42,572 nucleotides of DNA. It comes from Gammaproteobacteria bacterium (lineage in GTDB: Bacteria; Pseudomonadota; Gammaproteobacteria; SZUA-140). A model generated the notes under the pieces. The model did no database searches and was not told where the DNA came from. It was given only the letters and a program-made list of their open reading frames with translations. Both the position numbers and the translations under genes were made by a program. Numbering within the stretch: position 1 is the first letter of the stretch; each line of letters begins with the position of its first letter. The stretch lies in the NCBI GenBank assembly GCA_021648525.1, contig JAKISP010000037.1:1-42572 (forward strand), written 5' to 3'. Positions 17,194 through 27,659 of this stretch are shown piece after piece.

Positions 17194-18285
17194 ATGGGAT
17201 TTAAGTGCGGCATTGTTGGTCTTCCAAACGTTGGTAAATCAACGCTCTTTAATGCGCTGACTCAGGCAGGGATCGAGTCTGCCAACTACCCCTTCTGTAC
17301 GATTGAACCTAATGTGGGTGTGGTGCCGATGCCGGACCCACGCCTGGATGCGCTGGCGGCGATTGTAAACCCGCAACAAGTACTGCCAACGACGATGGAG
17401 TTTGTCGATATCGCCGGGTTGGTGGCGGGTGCCTCTAAGGGTGAGGGGCTGGGGAATAAATTCCTCGCCAATATTCGTGAAACCAATGCCATTGGACATG
17501 TGGTGCGTTGTTTTGAAGATGACGACATTACCCATGTGGAAGGTAGTATCGATCCGCTGCGTGATATCGAAATTATCGATACCGAATTGGCGCTGGCTGA
17601 TATGGATTCCGTTGAAAAAGCACTGCACCGTGTTGGCAAGTTGAGCAAGAGCGGTGATAAAGAGGCGATCGCAAAAAAGGCGCTGCTAGAGAAGGTGCAT
17701 GGCCATTTAGATACCAGTGCGCCCGTACGTTCAATGGGACTAGATGCTGATCAATGTGCGGCACTCTATGATCTGCATCTGCTAACGATTAAGCCGACGA
17801 TGTATATCGCCAATGTGGCGGATGATGGCTTTACTGATAACCTCTGGCTGGATCTTGTGCGTGAGCGTGCAGCGAGTGAAGGGGCGGTGGTGGTAGCGAT
17901 ATGTGCCTCGATTGAGGCAGAGATTGCCGAACTCTCTGAGGAAGAGAAAGGGGAGTTCATGGCCGACCTGGGGCTAGAGGAGCCGGGGTTGGACCGTGTG
18001 ATTCGTGCAGGCTACGAACTGCTTGGTCTACAGACCTATTTTACCGCCGGTGAAAAAGAGGTACGAGCCTGGACGGTGAAAATCGGTGCGACGGCCCCGC
18101 AGGGTGCGGGTGTGATTCATACCGATTTTGAACGCGGTTTTATTCGTGCCGAGGTGGTTGGCTATGATGATTACATTGCGAATAGCGGTGAGTCGGGTGC
18201 GAAAGAGGCGGGTAAATGGCGTCTTGAAGGAAAAGATTACATTGTTCAGGATGGCGATGTGATCCATTTCCGCTTCAATGTGTAA
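17194..18285 (+). CDS. ychF: Redox-responsive ATPase/GTPase YchF
   Basis: YchF (Obg family) is a translation-associated P-loop NTPase that binds ATP and modulates stress responses. The 363-residue length is typical. The P-loop is [14 protein letters not shown] at residues 9-22, the switch II region is [20 protein letters not shown], a coiled-coil insertion follows, and the C-terminal TGS domain includes [10 protein letters not shown] and ends [15 protein letters not shown]. The canonical NKxD guanine-specificity motif is replaced, as in the family (here YIANVADD). It follows pth by 63 bases. Confidence 0.95.
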   Translation: MGFKCGIVGLPNVGKSTLFNALTQAGIESANYPFCTIEPNVGVVPMPDPRLDALAAIVNPQQVLPTTMEFVDIAGLVAGASKGEGLGNKFLANIRETNAIGHVVRCFEDDDITHVEGSIDPLRDIEIIDTELALADMDSVEKALHRVGKLSKSGDKEAIAKKALLEKVHGHLDTSAPVRSMGLDADQCAALYDLHLLTIKPTMYIANVADDGFTDNLWLDLVRERAASEGAVVVAICASIEAEIAELSEEEKGEFMADLGLEEPGLDRVIRAGYELLGLQTYFTAGEKEVRAWTVKIGATAPQGAGVIHTDFERGFIRAEVVGYDDYIANSGESGAKEAGKWRLEGKDYIVQDGDVIHFRFNV

Positions 18286-18312
18286 TCGAAGGTAGAAAAA
18301 TCCTACAGATAG

Positions 18313-18349
18313 TTTCATTCAGACAGAATAGTGGCGTATAATTGCGCCC
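18313..18349 (+). promoter_or_regulatory. Promoter of tRNA-Met with GC-rich discriminator
   Basis: A consensus -10 box TATAAT lies at 18337-18342, with a weak -35 TTCATT (18314-18319) 17 bases upstream. It is followed by the GC-rich stretch TGCGCCCTCGC before the expected start near 18349, about 32 bases before the tRNA. A GC-rich discriminator is the hallmark of stable-RNA promoters repressed by ppGpp. Confidence 0.65.
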
Positions 18350-18380
18350 TCGCAGCGATACTGCGATATCATCAAACAAT

Positions 18381-18457
18381 GGCTATGTAGCTCAGCTGGT
18401 TAGAGCGCAGCATTCATAATGCTGAAGTCGGTGGTTCAAGTCCACCCATAGCCACCA
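18381..18457 (+). tRNA. Elongator tRNA-Met (anticodon CAT)
   Basis: The acceptor stem GGCTATG pairs with CATAGCC, with discriminator A and an encoded CCA. The anticodon stem CAGCA/TGCTG encloses the loop TTCATAA, with anticodon CAT at 18415-18417. The body resembles elongator Met, starting GGCTATGTAGCTCAGCTGG. It lacks initiator features such as a C1:A72 mismatch and the three G:C anticodon-stem pairs. Confidence 0.93.
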
Positions 18458-18500
18458 TCTATTTAAATTTGGTTTCAATCAATATTCGGGGCCCGGAACG

Positions 18501-19325
18501 ATGAGCATAGCGACCGTAAGCGCACAGACGACTTCTACTCAATCTGGCAATGACTCCCTGGTGATCGATGGCGTCGAATACAACGCGCGGCTCCTGACTG
18601 GCAGTGGTAAATACAAAGACCTTGAAGAGACGCTGTTGGCAACGGAAGCGAGTGGTGCACAGATTGTCACGGTTGCGGTACGTCGTACCAATATTGGCCA
18701 GAATAACGATGAGCCAAACCTGCTGGATGTGATCTCTCCTGAGAAATATACCCTGCTACCGAATACAGCGATGTGTTACACCGCAGATGATGCAGTGCGT
18801 ACCTGCCGCATGGCACGTGAACTGCTTGATGGCCATAATCTGGTGAAGCTTGAAGTGCTGGGCGACGAAAAGACGCTTTACCCTGATTTGCAGCAGACCT
18901 ATGTCGCGCTTGAGACCCTGGTAAAAGAGGGCTTCAAGGTAATGGTCTATACCAATGATGATCCGATTGCAGCAAAGCGGCTTGAGGATATGGGTGCGGT
19001 GGCAGTGATGCCATTGGCGGCACCGATCGGTTCTGGCCTCGGTATCCGCAACCCTTATAACATCCGCACCATTGTTGAAAATGCCAATGTGCCCATTCTG
19101 GTCGATGCCGGTGTCGGCACCGCATCCGATGCCGCGATTGCGATGGAGCTGGGTTGTGACGGAGTGTTAATGAACACCGCGATTGCCGCTGCTGATAACC
19201 CTGTCCTGATGGCCTCTGCGATGAAAAAGGCAGTTGAAGCGGGGCGTGAGGCTTATCTTGCAGGCCGTATCCCACGTAAACGTTTTGCCAGTGCCTCGTC
19301 ACCCATTGACGGCACGTTTTTCTAG
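18501..19325 (+). CDS. thiG: Thiazole synthase ThiG
   Basis: ThiG forms the thiazole ring of thiamine from deoxyxylulose phosphate, dehydroglycine and sulfur from ThiS thiocarboxylate. The 274-residue protein has the core start [19 protein letters not shown] and the Schiff-base lysine in LVKLEVLGD. The phosphate-binding loops are [13 protein letters not shown] and [15 protein letters not shown], and the C-terminus is [16 protein letters not shown]. It carries about 18 extra N-terminal residues ([18 protein letters not shown]) compared with most homologues. In Pseudomonas thiS directly precedes thiG and trmB follows; here tRNA-Met precedes and no thiS is in the window. Confidence 0.95.
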   Translation: MSIATVSAQTTSTQSGNDSLVIDGVEYNARLLTGSGKYKDLEETLLATEASGAQIVTVAVRRTNIGQNNDEPNLLDVISPEKYTLLPNTAMCYTADDAVRTCRMARELLDGHNLVKLEVLGDEKTLYPDLQQTYVALETLVKEGFKVMVYTNDDPIAAKRLEDMGAVAVMPLAAPIGSGLGIRNPYNIRTIVENANVPILVDAGVGTASDAAIAMELGCDGVLMNTAIAAADNPVLMASAMKKAVEAGREAYLAGRIPRKRFASASSPIDGTFF

Positions 19326-19341
19326 CGCGTTGTCGCGCTAG
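19322..19341 (+). other. Perfect 8-bp hairpin over the thiG stop codon
   Basis: CTAGCGCG (19322-19329) and CGCGCTAG (19334-19341) form an 8-bp stem with a four-base TTGT loop. The thiG stop codon TAG lies inside the left arm. Only a weak T content follows (TTCATTC), so it is not a convincing Rho-independent terminator. It may protect the 3' end or act as a processing site between thiG and trmB. Confidence 0.5.
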
Positions 19342-19388
19342 TTCATTCGCCCATTATTTAGATCTTCTACCTGGAAGGCACGTGTGTT

Positions 19389-20096
19389 GTGACTACCGAG
19401 ATAGCAAAACCGAGCGATGGCACCTTGCGTAAGGTGCGTAGTTTTATGCGTCGTGAAGGGCGTCTTACTGAAGGGCAGCGTCGTGGCCTGGAAGCGCAGT
19501 GGTCAGCCTGCGGGATCGAGCCGGGCAGTGACATGCTTGATCTTGATCAGGTCTTTGGGCGCAGTGCACCGCGCATTCTTGAAGTCGGTTTTGGCATGGG
19601 TGAATCACTCGCTGCGATGGCCGTATCGCATCCTGAAAATGATTACCTGGGGGTTGAGGTTTACCGCCCCGGAATGGGTAGTCTATTGCGCCAGGTGGGC
19701 GAAAACGGATCGACCAATGTGCGGGTGATCAGTGAAGATGCGGTGGTGGTGCTGTCAAAGTTGATTCCCGATGGCAGTCTTGAACGCCTGCAACTTTTTT
19801 TCCCTGACCCGTGGCATAAAAGACGCCATCATAAGCGACGTATCGTACAGCCTGATTTCGCAGCATTGATCTGTAAAAAGTTAAAGCCAGGTGGTGTGTT
19901 TCACATGGCGACCGACTGGCAGGATTATGCAAAACAGATGATGAAAGTGATGAGTGAAGCGCCGGGCTATGAAAATTGTGTTGCGAGTGGTGAGTATGCA
20001 CCGCGTCCAGGGTTTAGACCATTAACCAAATTTGAGCAGCGTGGGCATCGACTTGGCCATGGTGTATGGGACCTGCTTTTTAAACGAGCGCTTTGA
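19389..20096 (+). CDS. trmB: tRNA (guanine-N7-)-methyltransferase TrmB
   Basis: TrmB methylates G46 in the variable loop of tRNAs using SAM. The 235-residue protein has the SAM motif [16 protein letters not shown] at about residues 63-78, then [17 protein letters not shown]. It also has the family signature [20 protein letters not shown] with the catalytic aspartate, and the C-terminal segment [17 protein letters not shown]. The start codon is GTG. Its position just after thiG is conserved in Pseudomonas-like genomes. Confidence 0.95.
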   Translation: MTTEIAKPSDGTLRKVRSFMRREGRLTEGQRRGLEAQWSACGIEPGSDMLDLDQVFGRSAPRILEVGFGMGESLAAMAVSHPENDYLGVEVYRPGMGSLLRQVGENGSTNVRVISEDAVVVLSKLIPDGSLERLQLFFPDPWHKRRHHKRRIVQPDFAALICKKLKPGGVFHMATDWQDYAKQMMKVMSEAPGYENCVASGEYAPRPGFRPLTKFEQRGHRLGHGVWDLLFKRAL

Positions 20097-20251
20097 GGCG
20101 ATTGATCCTCCATTTGATGCGCTAGTTGTTTGCTGATCGTCCTGTGCCGCTGTATTTTCGTGTTGAAGAGCTATTAATTTGTGTGAGGAGCCGGTTTTTA
20201 ATGTGGTTAGATAGATTGAATTATGATTGTACTACCTGATAATCCAGACAC

Positions 20252-20277
20252 AAAAAAACCACCCGAAGGTGGCTTTT
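20252..20277 (-). terminator. Rho-independent terminator for the minus-strand lipoprotein gene
   Basis: Read on the minus strand, GCCACC, loop TTCG, GGTGG is followed by TTTTTTT. This is a short GC-rich stem with a stable UUCG tetraloop and a seven-T tract, 23 bases after the stop of the lipoprotein gene. On the plus strand the same stem is followed by CTTTT, so it may also stop transcripts from trmB. Confidence 0.85.
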
Positions 20278-20299
20278 ACATTACACTTGATAGTAACCA

Positions 20300-22015
20300 T
20301 TAGTCATTGAGGATTTTGGCAATCTCAATGGCTTCTGGCCAGTAACCAACCGGAATCGTGGCATCAAGTGGTAGCATTGTGTCGCGGTCATACACAATGA
20401 TTTCTTTGCGGTTGTTGCTTTTATAATCTTTAAGTATGGTCATAAAGATGTGGTTGTCAGTTACGCCTACGCCTGACGTATAGCCGCCGCCATTTTCACC
20501 ATTATCTTTAAGGATCGCAGGGTTAAAATGGATGCCAGTTCCTTCCCATGCGAATGGCACTTCGGCCATGGTATTTTCAGAGGTAGCGGGATCCCATAGA
20601 TAACTCTTGCGTGTGATGTTAAATGGTGAGGTGCCTAATGTTTCACGCAGATTGACTATCTTATCGTTACTCTCATCTTCATCATCGTTATCGTTACCAA
20701 TGCCGTAACTATAGCCGACTTCAATCTTCTGATCATCGCTTAGTTCTTCAAGAATGGCATCAGGGCCACTGAAGAGATAGTCAAAGCGTGCCTGGCCATC
20801 AGGGTACATCACCACTTCAAAGCTGGTAAAGTGATTGATATTGTCTCCGCCATGGTATGTCGAGGTTAGCCATTGAAAGACAGCGCGATTACTGTAAACC
20901 TTTGAGGAGTAATGAAACAGGTTGCCTGAATCCAGGTCTTCATTGTTTGGTGTGAAGCCAGTGATCTCATCGACGCCCTGATCATAGTTCACTGCGCCAT
21001 TAAATGAGACCACACCGTTAGAATTCATGCTCACTTTATCGTAATCATTACCCATGAAGGTGAATGTAAATGGTAGGTCAACGGTGTAGTTGTCATCATC
21101 CTTGCTATCAAAAGCAAAGTTATCTGAGCTGAAACTGGTTGATACTTCAGCCACGCCACCAGAATCACCGGGCGAGTTTGCGGTGGTAAAGAGTTTGCCA
21201 TGGTAAAGCCTTAGATCATTAAGCTCCATGTTGTTGTATGTTATCTCTACAATATTTGTGAACGTGTCTGTATTGGTATCAAAACGGAGGAGGCCTTCTT
21301 TTTCCTCATTTTCAGATTTAAACCTTGAAAAGAGCGTGCGGGGGATTGCATGGAGGATGCCGTTGCTATCGATTTCAAGGTCAGCGATTTTTGTTGATTC
21401 AAAGTTATTAACCATACTTTCAGAGGCAATCTCAATTTTGCCTAAATAGTGGTTTCCTTTTTCTTCGTAAAAGGCAGCATAAAGGAACTGGCCATCTGGT
21501 GTTGCTGCAATTGTTGAGGCACCTTCTGTGCCTTCAACGGTGGCGTTTATCTGTGCAACTTCGGTAGGTATTGAGGCCGCAATATCAACTTTGGCAATAA
21601 AGCTAGACTGTTCAAAGGTGACATAAAGGTAGCCGTCGGCAGCAATCACTGCGCGCCCAGGCCGAGTGCCGGTGAGGGCTATGGTGCCGGTTTCTGAGCC
21701 AGTTAGCAGGTTAATGATTGAGATGTCATTACTGCCACTGTTCATGACATAGGCGGTCTTATTGTCTGTTGAGAGTGTGATAGCAGTAGGCTCTACGCCT
21801 GAAAGCGCGGCATCAGCATAGGTGACCGTCATCGCATCTGCATCAAAGATGGTAACCGTATTGTCAGCTGTGTTGGCAGTGATTCCAATGAGGCTGAAGG
21901 CAGGGCCATTATCGGTAGTGACTGGTGTGCCCTCTCCATTCCCTCCGCAACCGGTTAATAGTAGTGTTCCAGACAGGATGGCAATATGCAGTGCTGTTTT
22001 GTTCGCTTTTAACAT
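20300..22015 (-). CDS. Lipoprotein with beta-propeller (YVTN-like) and nidogen-like domains
   Basis: The 571-residue protein has a lipoprotein signal ending LLLTGC, lipidated Cys23, followed by a glycine-rich linker. Residues about 45-180 contain YVTN-type propeller blades (NTVTIFDADAM, TAYVMNSGSNDISIINLLTG, DGYLYVTFEQ). Residues about 290-450 resemble a nidogen-like domain: DLPFTFTFMGNDYDKVSMNS, GVVSFNGA and FEVVMYPDGQARFDY. More propeller-like sequence follows (IIVYDRDTMLPLDATIPVGY). It is probably a surface lipoprotein for binding or adhesion, with no catalytic motif. It stands alone between trmB and rpoZ, is oppositely oriented, and has its own terminator, which suggests a lineage-specific insertion. 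Confidence 0.7.
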   Translation of the reverse strand: MLKANKTALHIAILSGTLLLTGCGGNGEGTPVTTDNGPAFSLIGITANTADNTVTIFDADAMTVTYADAALSGVEPTAITLSTDNKTAYVMNSGSNDISIINLLTGSETGTIALTGTRPGRAVIAADGYLYVTFEQSSFIAKVDIAASIPTEVAQINATVEGTEGASTIAATPDGQFLYAAFYEEKGNHYLGKIEIASESMVNNFESTKIADLEIDSNGILHAIPRTLFSRFKSENEEKEGLLRFDTNTDTFTNIVEITYNNMELNDLRLYHGKLFTTANSPGDSGGVAEVSTSFSSDNFAFDSKDDDNYTVDLPFTFTFMGNDYDKVSMNSNGVVSFNGAVNYDQGVDEITGFTPNNEDLDSGNLFHYSSKVYSNRAVFQWLTSTYHGGDNINHFTSFEVVMYPDGQARFDYLFSGPDAILEELSDDQKIEVGYSYGIGNDNDDEDESNDKIVNLRETLGTSPFNITRKSYLWDPATSENTMAEVPFAWEGTGIHFNPAILKDNGENGGGYTSGVGVTDNHIFMTILKDYKSNNRKEIIVYDRDTMLPLDATIPVGYWPEAIEIAKILND

Positions 22016-22407
22016 TAAGAGGCAATCTCCAAAAATTTCTTGTGGCAGAATTATACATACTTTTAATGAATGTTTTGATTCCGTCTTTCTTTGAAAATTC
22101 TTTTAATTCAATTGGTTATCATTGTTGAATTTGCAGGTGTCAATTTATTGGTGGGTTTTGGGTTGAAAATAGGGCTTTTGGGTCTAGTGTAGTCAGGGTG
22201 GAAATGGCTGGGGAGTAGTGGGCACCTGGTTTATTTATTAAGAGATTGGTATTTATTCGCTATGGTTGATGATGTTTAGTGTAATGATAGTTAAAATGGA
22301 ACATTGCTTTCGGTTAAGTTAAGTAAGAATATGAGAATGCGCAAAATGGCGCTATACTTGGCAATTGTTTCCCCCGATAGAAAATTCAGAATGTTAGGAG
22401 TATAACG
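22016..22407. other. Divergent intergenic region between the lipoprotein gene and rpoZ
   Basis: No gene is seen in 392 AT-rich bases. A -10-like TATACT at 22353-22358 lies 50 bases before the rpoZ ATG, with only a poor -35 (around 22330). AGGAG at about 22398 serves rpoZ. The left half must hold the promoter of the minus-strand lipoprotein. No RNA gene or repeat is recognised. Confidence 0.4.
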
Positions 22408-22698
22408 ATGGCGCGCGTAACCGTAGAAGATTGTCTGGAAAATGTAGATAACCGTTTTGAACTGGTACTGGTTGCCAGCAAGCGTGCGCGTCAGCTGGCG
22501 AACGGTGGTGAATCTGAACTGGAGTGGGAAAACGACAAGCCGACTGTGCTGGCTCTACGCGAGATTGCAGAAAATAAGGTGAATGCCTCTATTCTGGTTG
22601 ATAAGCCAGCTAGTCTTATCGATGAAGATGCGTTGCTGGGTGACCAGAATGCTTCTTCTACAGAAGCACAGGGTGATTGGTCTACAACCACGAGTTAG
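22408..22698 (+). CDS. rpoZ: RNA polymerase omega subunit
   Basis: Omega helps assemble RNA polymerase and forms part of the site-1 ppGpp pocket. The 96-residue protein starts [20 protein letters not shown], with the conserved ASKRARQL and [15 protein letters not shown] segments. The C-terminal tail is acidic and variable. An AGGAG site precedes the ATG. It is cotranscribed with spoT, whose start lies 3 bases after its stop, linking the ppGpp synthetase/hydrolase to a ppGpp-binding subunit as in E. coli. Confidence 0.96.
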   Translation: MARVTVEDCLENVDNRFELVLVASKRARQLANGGESELEWENDKPTVLALREIAENKVNASILVDKPASLIDEDALLGDQNASSTEAQGDWSTTTS

Positions 22699-22701
22699 AC
22701 C

Positions 22702-24945
22702 TTGAGCAACTCTGCTCCGCTTGAATTCCCTGAAATTATACTCCCCAGCGAAGCGCTCGCGGATGATGCGTATGAGGTCTTATGCCGCGCGCTGGGTGAT
22801 TATCTTGATGAGGAGCAGTTAACCAGTATTCACCACGCGTATCTTTTTGGCGCAAAGGCCCATCAGGGGCAGATGCGCAAATCTGGCGACCCTTATATTA
22901 CCCACCCACTTGCGGTGGCCACCATTCTGGCAGAGATGCGAATGGATGCTGACAGTATCGTCGCGGCCATTTTGCACGATGTGATTGAAGATACCCCCAC
23001 CGGAAAAGGGGAAATCGCTGAGCTGTTTGGCGATGATGTGGCGCAGTTGGTGGATGGTGTTAGCAAGCTGACTCAGATTGAATTTGAAAGTAAGGTTGAA
23101 GCGCAGGCGGAAAACTTTCGTAAGATGCTGTTGGCGATGGTGCAGGATATTCGCGTGATCATCATCAAGCTGGCCGATCGACTGCATAACATGCGCACAC
23201 TGGGCGCGATGCGCAGTGATAAACGTCGTCGTATCGCAAGTGAAACCCTTGATATCTACGCCCCAATCGCCAATCGTCTGGGGATGAATGGGATGCGCAC
23301 CGAGCTGCAGGAACTTGGTTTTTCAGAGTACTTCCCGATGCGCCACCGCGTGATTGCGGAGTCGGTACGCAAGGCGCGTGGTAACCGCAAAGAGATTGTT
23401 AGCAAGGTGCAGGATGCGATTGAAGATTGCCTGCAGGCAGATGGCCTTGATGGCGCTGTTGATGGTCGTGAAAAGTTGCTCTATAGCATTTATATGAAAA
23501 TGCAGAATAAGCAGTTGTCATTTTCTGAGGTGTTTGATGTCTATGCCTTTCGCATCACGGTGGATTCGGTGGACAGCTGTTACCGTGTTCTGGGGGCGGT
23601 GCATAATCTTTATAAGCCGTTGCCCGGTAAGTTTAAGGACTATATTGCGATTCCTAAAGCGAATGGCTATCAATCACTGCACACTATTTTGTTTGGCCCT
23701 TATGGGGTGCCGATTGAGGTGCAGATTCGTACTCGGGACATGGATCGTCTCGCTGAGGCAGGCGTAGCAGCGCATTGGCTCTATAAACAGGGTGATGAAG
23801 AGGGGACATTTGCTGAAGGACGCTCTCATCGTCGAGTGCGCGAATGGATGCTTAGCCTGCTGGAAATGCAGAAGAGTTCGGGCGATTCTCTGGAGTTTCT
23901 TGAGAATGTTAAGATTGATCTCTTCCCGGAAGAGGTTTACGTATTCACCCCGAAAGGGACGATTATGGAATTGCCGCGAGGTTCAACAGCGGTCGATTTC
24001 GCTTATGCGGTGCATACCGATGTGGGGAATCGTTGTGTGGCGGCGAAGATCGATCGCCGCCTGGGGCCGCTAAGTACGCAGTTGATGAATGGGCAGACAG
24101 TGCGCATCATCACCGCACCCGCAGCACAGCCGAATCCAACCTGGCTCAACTTTGTAGTGACGGGTAAAGCGCGCACCAATATTCGTTACTATCTGAAACA
24201 CCTGCAACGTGATGAATCGATTGAATTGGGGCGGCGTATGCTAGAGCAGGCGCTCAAGGGTTACTCTTTGTCGCTCAATGAGTTGTCGCCGGGCTATATG
24301 CAGGTGATTATTGATGAATTTCGTTGCGACAATTTAGAAGGTGTGTTTGAAGACATTGGCCTGGGTAATCGTCCGGCACCGCTGGTGGCGCGTCGTATTG
24401 CCGAGGCACCGATCTTTAAGGGCGATGCGCAGACGCGCTCGCAAACATTGAAACACGCCTTTAGTCGTTATATGCCAGCCTGGTTGGGTGGTAATAAAAT
24501 GCGACCGCTGGCTATTTCGGGTACAGAGGGAATGGTGGTGACGTTTGCGCGCTGTTGTCATCCAATACCGGGTGACTCGATTCAGGGGTTTGTCACTGCG
24601 GGGCGCGGTATCGTGGTGCATACTGAATCATGTAAAAATGTGGCAGACTTTCGCAATAGTCCTGAAAAATGGGTTGATGTGCGTTGGGAAGCGCACACTG
24701 AAGGCGAATTTCCAGTGGATATCCGGGTTGATGTGCTTAACCGTCGCGGCGTGCTGGCGACGATTGCATCGGCGATTGCTGAGATGGATGCGAATATTAA
24801 CAATGTGTCGATCGACGGCCGTGATGGTAAATACAGCGCATTGACCTTTTCGATCTCGGTGCAGGGGCGTGTTCATCTGGCGCGTGTCATGCGTCATGTG
24901 AAGGCGATCGAAATGGTGTCTCGGATCATGCGTATTAAGGGCTGA
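22702..24945 (+). CDS. spoT: Bifunctional (p)ppGpp synthetase/hydrolase SpoT
   Basis: SpoT hydrolyses and, more weakly, makes ppGpp. The 747-residue protein has an HD hydrolase domain ([12 protein letters not shown], His92-Asp93; [12 protein letters not shown]), a synthetase domain with [15 protein letters not shown] and [13 protein letters not shown], and a TGS domain ([20 protein letters not shown]). A zinc-finger/helical region ([11 protein letters not shown]) and a C-terminal ACT domain ([20 protein letters not shown]) complete it. The start must be TTG at 22702: no in-frame ATG or GTG precedes the HD domain. The distance of 3 bases from the rpoZ stop suggests translational coupling. Confidence 0.96.
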   Translation: MSNSAPLEFPEIILPSEALADDAYEVLCRALGDYLDEEQLTSIHHAYLFGAKAHQGQMRKSGDPYITHPLAVATILAEMRMDADSIVAAILHDVIEDTPTGKGEIAELFGDDVAQLVDGVSKLTQIEFESKVEAQAENFRKMLLAMVQDIRVIIIKLADRLHNMRTLGAMRSDKRRRIASETLDIYAPIANRLGMNGMRTELQELGFSEYFPMRHRVIAESVRKARGNRKEIVSKVQDAIEDCLQADGLDGAVDGREKLLYSIYMKMQNKQLSFSEVFDVYAFRITVDSVDSCYRVLGAVHNLYKPLPGKFKDYIAIPKANGYQSLHTILFGPYGVPIEVQIRTRDMDRLAEAGVAAHWLYKQGDEEGTFAEGRSHRRVREWMLSLLEMQKSSGDSLEFLENVKIDLFPEEVYVFTPKGTIMELPRGSTAVDFAYAVHTDVGNRCVAAKIDRRLGPLSTQLMNGQTVRIITAPAAQPNPTWLNFVVTGKARTNIRYYLKHLQRDESIELGRRMLEQALKGYSLSLNELSPGYMQVIIDEFRCDNLEGVFEDIGLGNRPAPLVARRIAEAPIFKGDAQTRSQTLKHAFSRYMPAWLGGNKMRPLAISGTEGMVVTFARCCHPIPGDSIQGFVTAGRGIVVHTESCKNVADFRNSPEKWVDVRWEAHTEGEFPVDIRVDVLNRRGVLATIASAIAEMDANINNVSIDGRDGKYSALTFSISVQGRVHLARVMRHVKAIEMVSRIMRIKG

Positions 24946-24967
24946 TCATTTTTTGAGGAGCGGGAAT

Positions 24968-25360
24968 ATGGTGCGTGAAATTATTAGTACAGAACTGGCC
25001 CCGAGTGCGATTGGCACCTATTCACAGGCAGTGAAAGTGGGCGATGCGGTTTATCTATCTGGGCAAATTCCATTGCTGCCTGAAACCATGGAGATGATTG
25101 ATGGTGATACCGAGGCGCAGATCGTGCGGGTTTTTGAAAACCTGCGCGCGGTGGCGCAGGCGGCAGGTGGTGAGATGGCGGATATCGTGAAGCTCAATAT
25201 TTTTCTCACTGACCTCGGTTGTTTTGCGACCGTAAACGAGGTGATGGCACGTTATTTTGACGCGCCATTTCCAGCGCGTGCAGCGGTGCAGGTTGCCGCA
25301 CTGCCGCGTGGTGCTGAGGTTGAAATGGATGCGGTGATGCATCTTGGCGCGCGCGCCTGA
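24968..25360 (+). CDS. ridA: RidA (YjgF/UK114) enamine/imine deaminase
   Basis: RidA hydrolyses reactive 2-aminoacrylate and other imines released by PLP enzymes. I choose ATG 24968, preceded by GAGGAG at 7-base spacing, giving 130 residues; the upstream TTG is unlikely. Signature elements are [20 protein letters not shown], the active-site arginine in [20 protein letters not shown], and the trimer-interface segment. It follows spoT by 22 bases and precedes recG, the order seen in many gammaproteobacteria. Confidence 0.94.
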   Translation: MVREIISTELAPSAIGTYSQAVKVGDAVYLSGQIPLLPETMEMIDGDTEAQIVRVFENLRAVAQAAGGEMADIVKLNIFLTDLGCFATVNEVMARYFDAPFPARAAVQVAALPRGAEVEMDAVMHLGARA

Positions 25361-25417
25361 TTGCGTTTATCTGAGCGGCTATTTTAGCTGAGCGAACGAT
25401 AGCGCCAATATGAAAGA

Positions 25418-27565
25418 ATGACGATGAAAAAGGCAACGCAAGCCACAGCCAAAATAGCGGCGAACGGGCTATCGTCATCGGTTCGATATCTCAAAGGGGT
25501 AGGGCCGCAGACAGTTGAAAAGCTGGCGCGGCTCGGCATCAATCAAGTGTGGGATCTCTTTTTTCACCTGCCGCTGCGCTACCAGGACCGAACTCAGATT
25601 GTACCGATTGGTGCGTTGGTCGTCGGTGACGAGGTGCTGGTGCAGGGCGAGGTGCAGGCCTCTGATGTGCGCTTTGGCCGTCGCCGGATGCTATTAACTC
25701 GCATCAGCGATGGCACTGGTTCCCTCACGTTACGTTTTTTTCACTTCACGGCTCGTCAACAGTCAGGGCTTAAAGCGGGTACCTGGGTGCGTTGTTATGG
25801 TGAAGTGCGTCATGGTCAGGCGACGCTGGAGCTGGCGCATCCCGAATATCATGAAATCGAACCGAATCAATCGCTGCCGGTGGATGCGCGCCTGACGCCG
25901 ATCTACCCTACCACCGAAGGGCTGCGCCAGGCGAGTATGCGGGCGTTGACTGAGCAGGCGTTGCAGCAACTGTTGCCCAGTCACGGAAGCGAGCCATCTG
26001 ATGAGGATGCGCTGCAGGAGTTATTGCCTGACGAGGTGTTGACGCAACTAAGGATGCCACTGCTTGCTGAGGCGATTCATTATGTGCATCGCCCACCGGT
26101 TGATGCGTCGCAATATGACCTTACCGAAGGCAAACACCCTGCGCAGCAGCGCCTCGCCTTTGAAGAACTGTTGGCGCAGCAGTTGAGCATGCAGCAGTTG
26201 CGGGAAAAGAATCGCGCGCAGCGTGCGCCTCGTCTGGAAGTGGCAGGTAAATTACGTCAGCAGCTGCTCGATCAGCTCCCCTTTAAGTTGACCGGTGCAC
26301 AGCAGCGGGTGGTGGATGAGGTGGCTCGCGATATGCGGCAGGCCTCGCCGATGCAGCGCCTGGTGCAGGGGGATGTTGGTTGTGGCAAAACAGTGGTGGC
26401 GGCGCTAGCGGTACTACAGGCGGTGGAGGCGGGTTATCAGGCGGCGGTGATGGCCCCGACTGAACTGTTAGCAGAGCAGCACCGACAAAATTTTGCACAG
26501 TGGCTGGCGCCGCTCAATATCGAGATGGAATGGCTTTCCGGTAAGTCAAAAGGTAAGGTGCGCACGGCGGCGCTGGAGCGAATTCGTAGTGGTGAGGCAC
26601 AGGTGGTGGTCGGGACACATGCGCTATTTCAGGAAGAGGTGGTTTTTTCGAAGCTCGGCTTTGTAGTGGTGGATGAGCAGCATCGCTTTGGAGTCCATCA
26701 GCGTCTGGCGCTGCGTGAAAAGGGACGACAGCAGGGGAATCAGTTCCCGCACCAGTTAATTATGACTGCAACACCGATTCCGCGCACATTGGCGATGACT
26801 GCCTACGCTGACCTCGATAGTTCCGTGATCGATGAGCTGCCGCCGGGACGCAAGCCGGTCGAAACGGTGGTACTGCAGGATGGACGACGTGGTGAAGTGG
26901 TGCAGCGTGTTCACCAGGCGTGCCGCAGTGGTTGCCAGACCTATTGGGTCTGCACGCTGATAGAGGAGTCGGAGACGCTGCAGTGTCAGGCAGCGGAAGA
27001 TACCGTTGAGCAGCTGGCAGAGGCGCTGCCAGATCTAAACGTTGGGTTGGTCCATGGGCGATTGAAAGCGCAGGAAAAAACAGCAGTGATGGCGGCCTTT
27101 AAGGCGGGTGAGATAGACCTGCTAGTGGCGACGACAGTGATTGAGGTGGGGGTCGATGTGCCTAATGCGAGCCTGATGGTGATTGAAAATGCCGAGCGAC
27201 TAGGTTTGGCGCAGTTGCATCAGCTGCGTGGCCGGGTGGGGCGTGGGAGTAAAAAAAGTAACTGCGTTTTGATGTATCATGCTCCCCTGTCGCAGCAGGG
27301 TAAAGCGCGTCTGGCGGCGATGCGAGAGACCAGCGATGGCTTTGAGATTGCGCGCCGGGATCTGGCGTTGCGTGGCCCGGGTGAGATTCTGGGTACGCGT
27401 CAAACCGGTGAATTGCAGTTTCGAATTGCTGATATTGTGCGTGATCAGGCGATGATCCCGGAGGTTAACCGCACGGCGGCGTTGCTAATACAGCAGTACC
27501 CACAGCGGGTGACGCCGATTATTCGACGTTGGCTGGGGGATGCCGCGCGTTATGGCGATGTATGA
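25418..27565 (+). CDS. recG: ATP-dependent DNA helicase RecG
   Basis: RecG unwinds and reverses stalled replication forks and branched DNA. The 715-residue protein has an N-terminal wedge/OB domain (VRYLKGVGPQTVEKLARLGI; RYQDRTQIVPI), then the SF2 helicase core. Walker A is GDVGCGKTVVAALA at about residue 317, Walker B is VVVDEQHRFGV, motif III is MTATPIPRTLAM, and motif VI is HQLRGRVGRGS. The C-terminus has the RecG hook region LRGPGEILGTRQTGELQF. Both ATG codons at the start (25418 and 25424) are possible. Confidence 0.97.
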   Translation: MTMKKATQATAKIAANGLSSSVRYLKGVGPQTVEKLARLGINQVWDLFFHLPLRYQDRTQIVPIGALVVGDEVLVQGEVQASDVRFGRRRMLLTRISDGTGSLTLRFFHFTARQQSGLKAGTWVRCYGEVRHGQATLELAHPEYHEIEPNQSLPVDARLTPIYPTTEGLRQASMRALTEQALQQLLPSHGSEPSDEDALQELLPDEVLTQLRMPLLAEAIHYVHRPPVDASQYDLTEGKHPAQQRLAFEELLAQQLSMQQLREKNRAQRAPRLEVAGKLRQQLLDQLPFKLTGAQQRVVDEVARDMRQASPMQRLVQGDVGCGKTVVAALAVLQAVEAGYQAAVMAPTELLAEQHRQNFAQWLAPLNIEMEWLSGKSKGKVRTAALERIRSGEAQVVVGTHALFQEEVVFSKLGFVVVDEQHRFGVHQRLALREKGRQQGNQFPHQLIMTATPIPRTLAMTAYADLDSSVIDELPPGRKPVETVVLQDGRRGEVVQRVHQACRSGCQTYWVCTLIEESETLQCQAAEDTVEQLAEALPDLNVGLVHGRLKAQEKTAVMAAFKAGEIDLLVATTVIEVGVDVPNASLMVIENAERLGLAQLHQLRGRVGRGSKKSNCVLMYHAPLSQQGKARLAAMRETSDGFEIARRDLALRGPGEILGTRQTGELQFRIADIVRDQAMIPEVNRTAALLIQQYPQRVTPIIRRWLGDAARYGDV

Positions 27566-27659
27566 TACGCGATTAATTTGATTTAATTTAACTCGGATAT
27601 TTCATAGAATTATGTGCGGTTTTCTTGCCTGTTACTTTTTAGCCTGGAATTAATAAAAG

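Noticed and set aside
18381-18457. tRNA-Ile2 (lysidine type) with a CAT anticodon
   Set aside because: The body matches elongator tRNA-Met. The usual Ile2 acceptor and anticodon-stem features were not seen.
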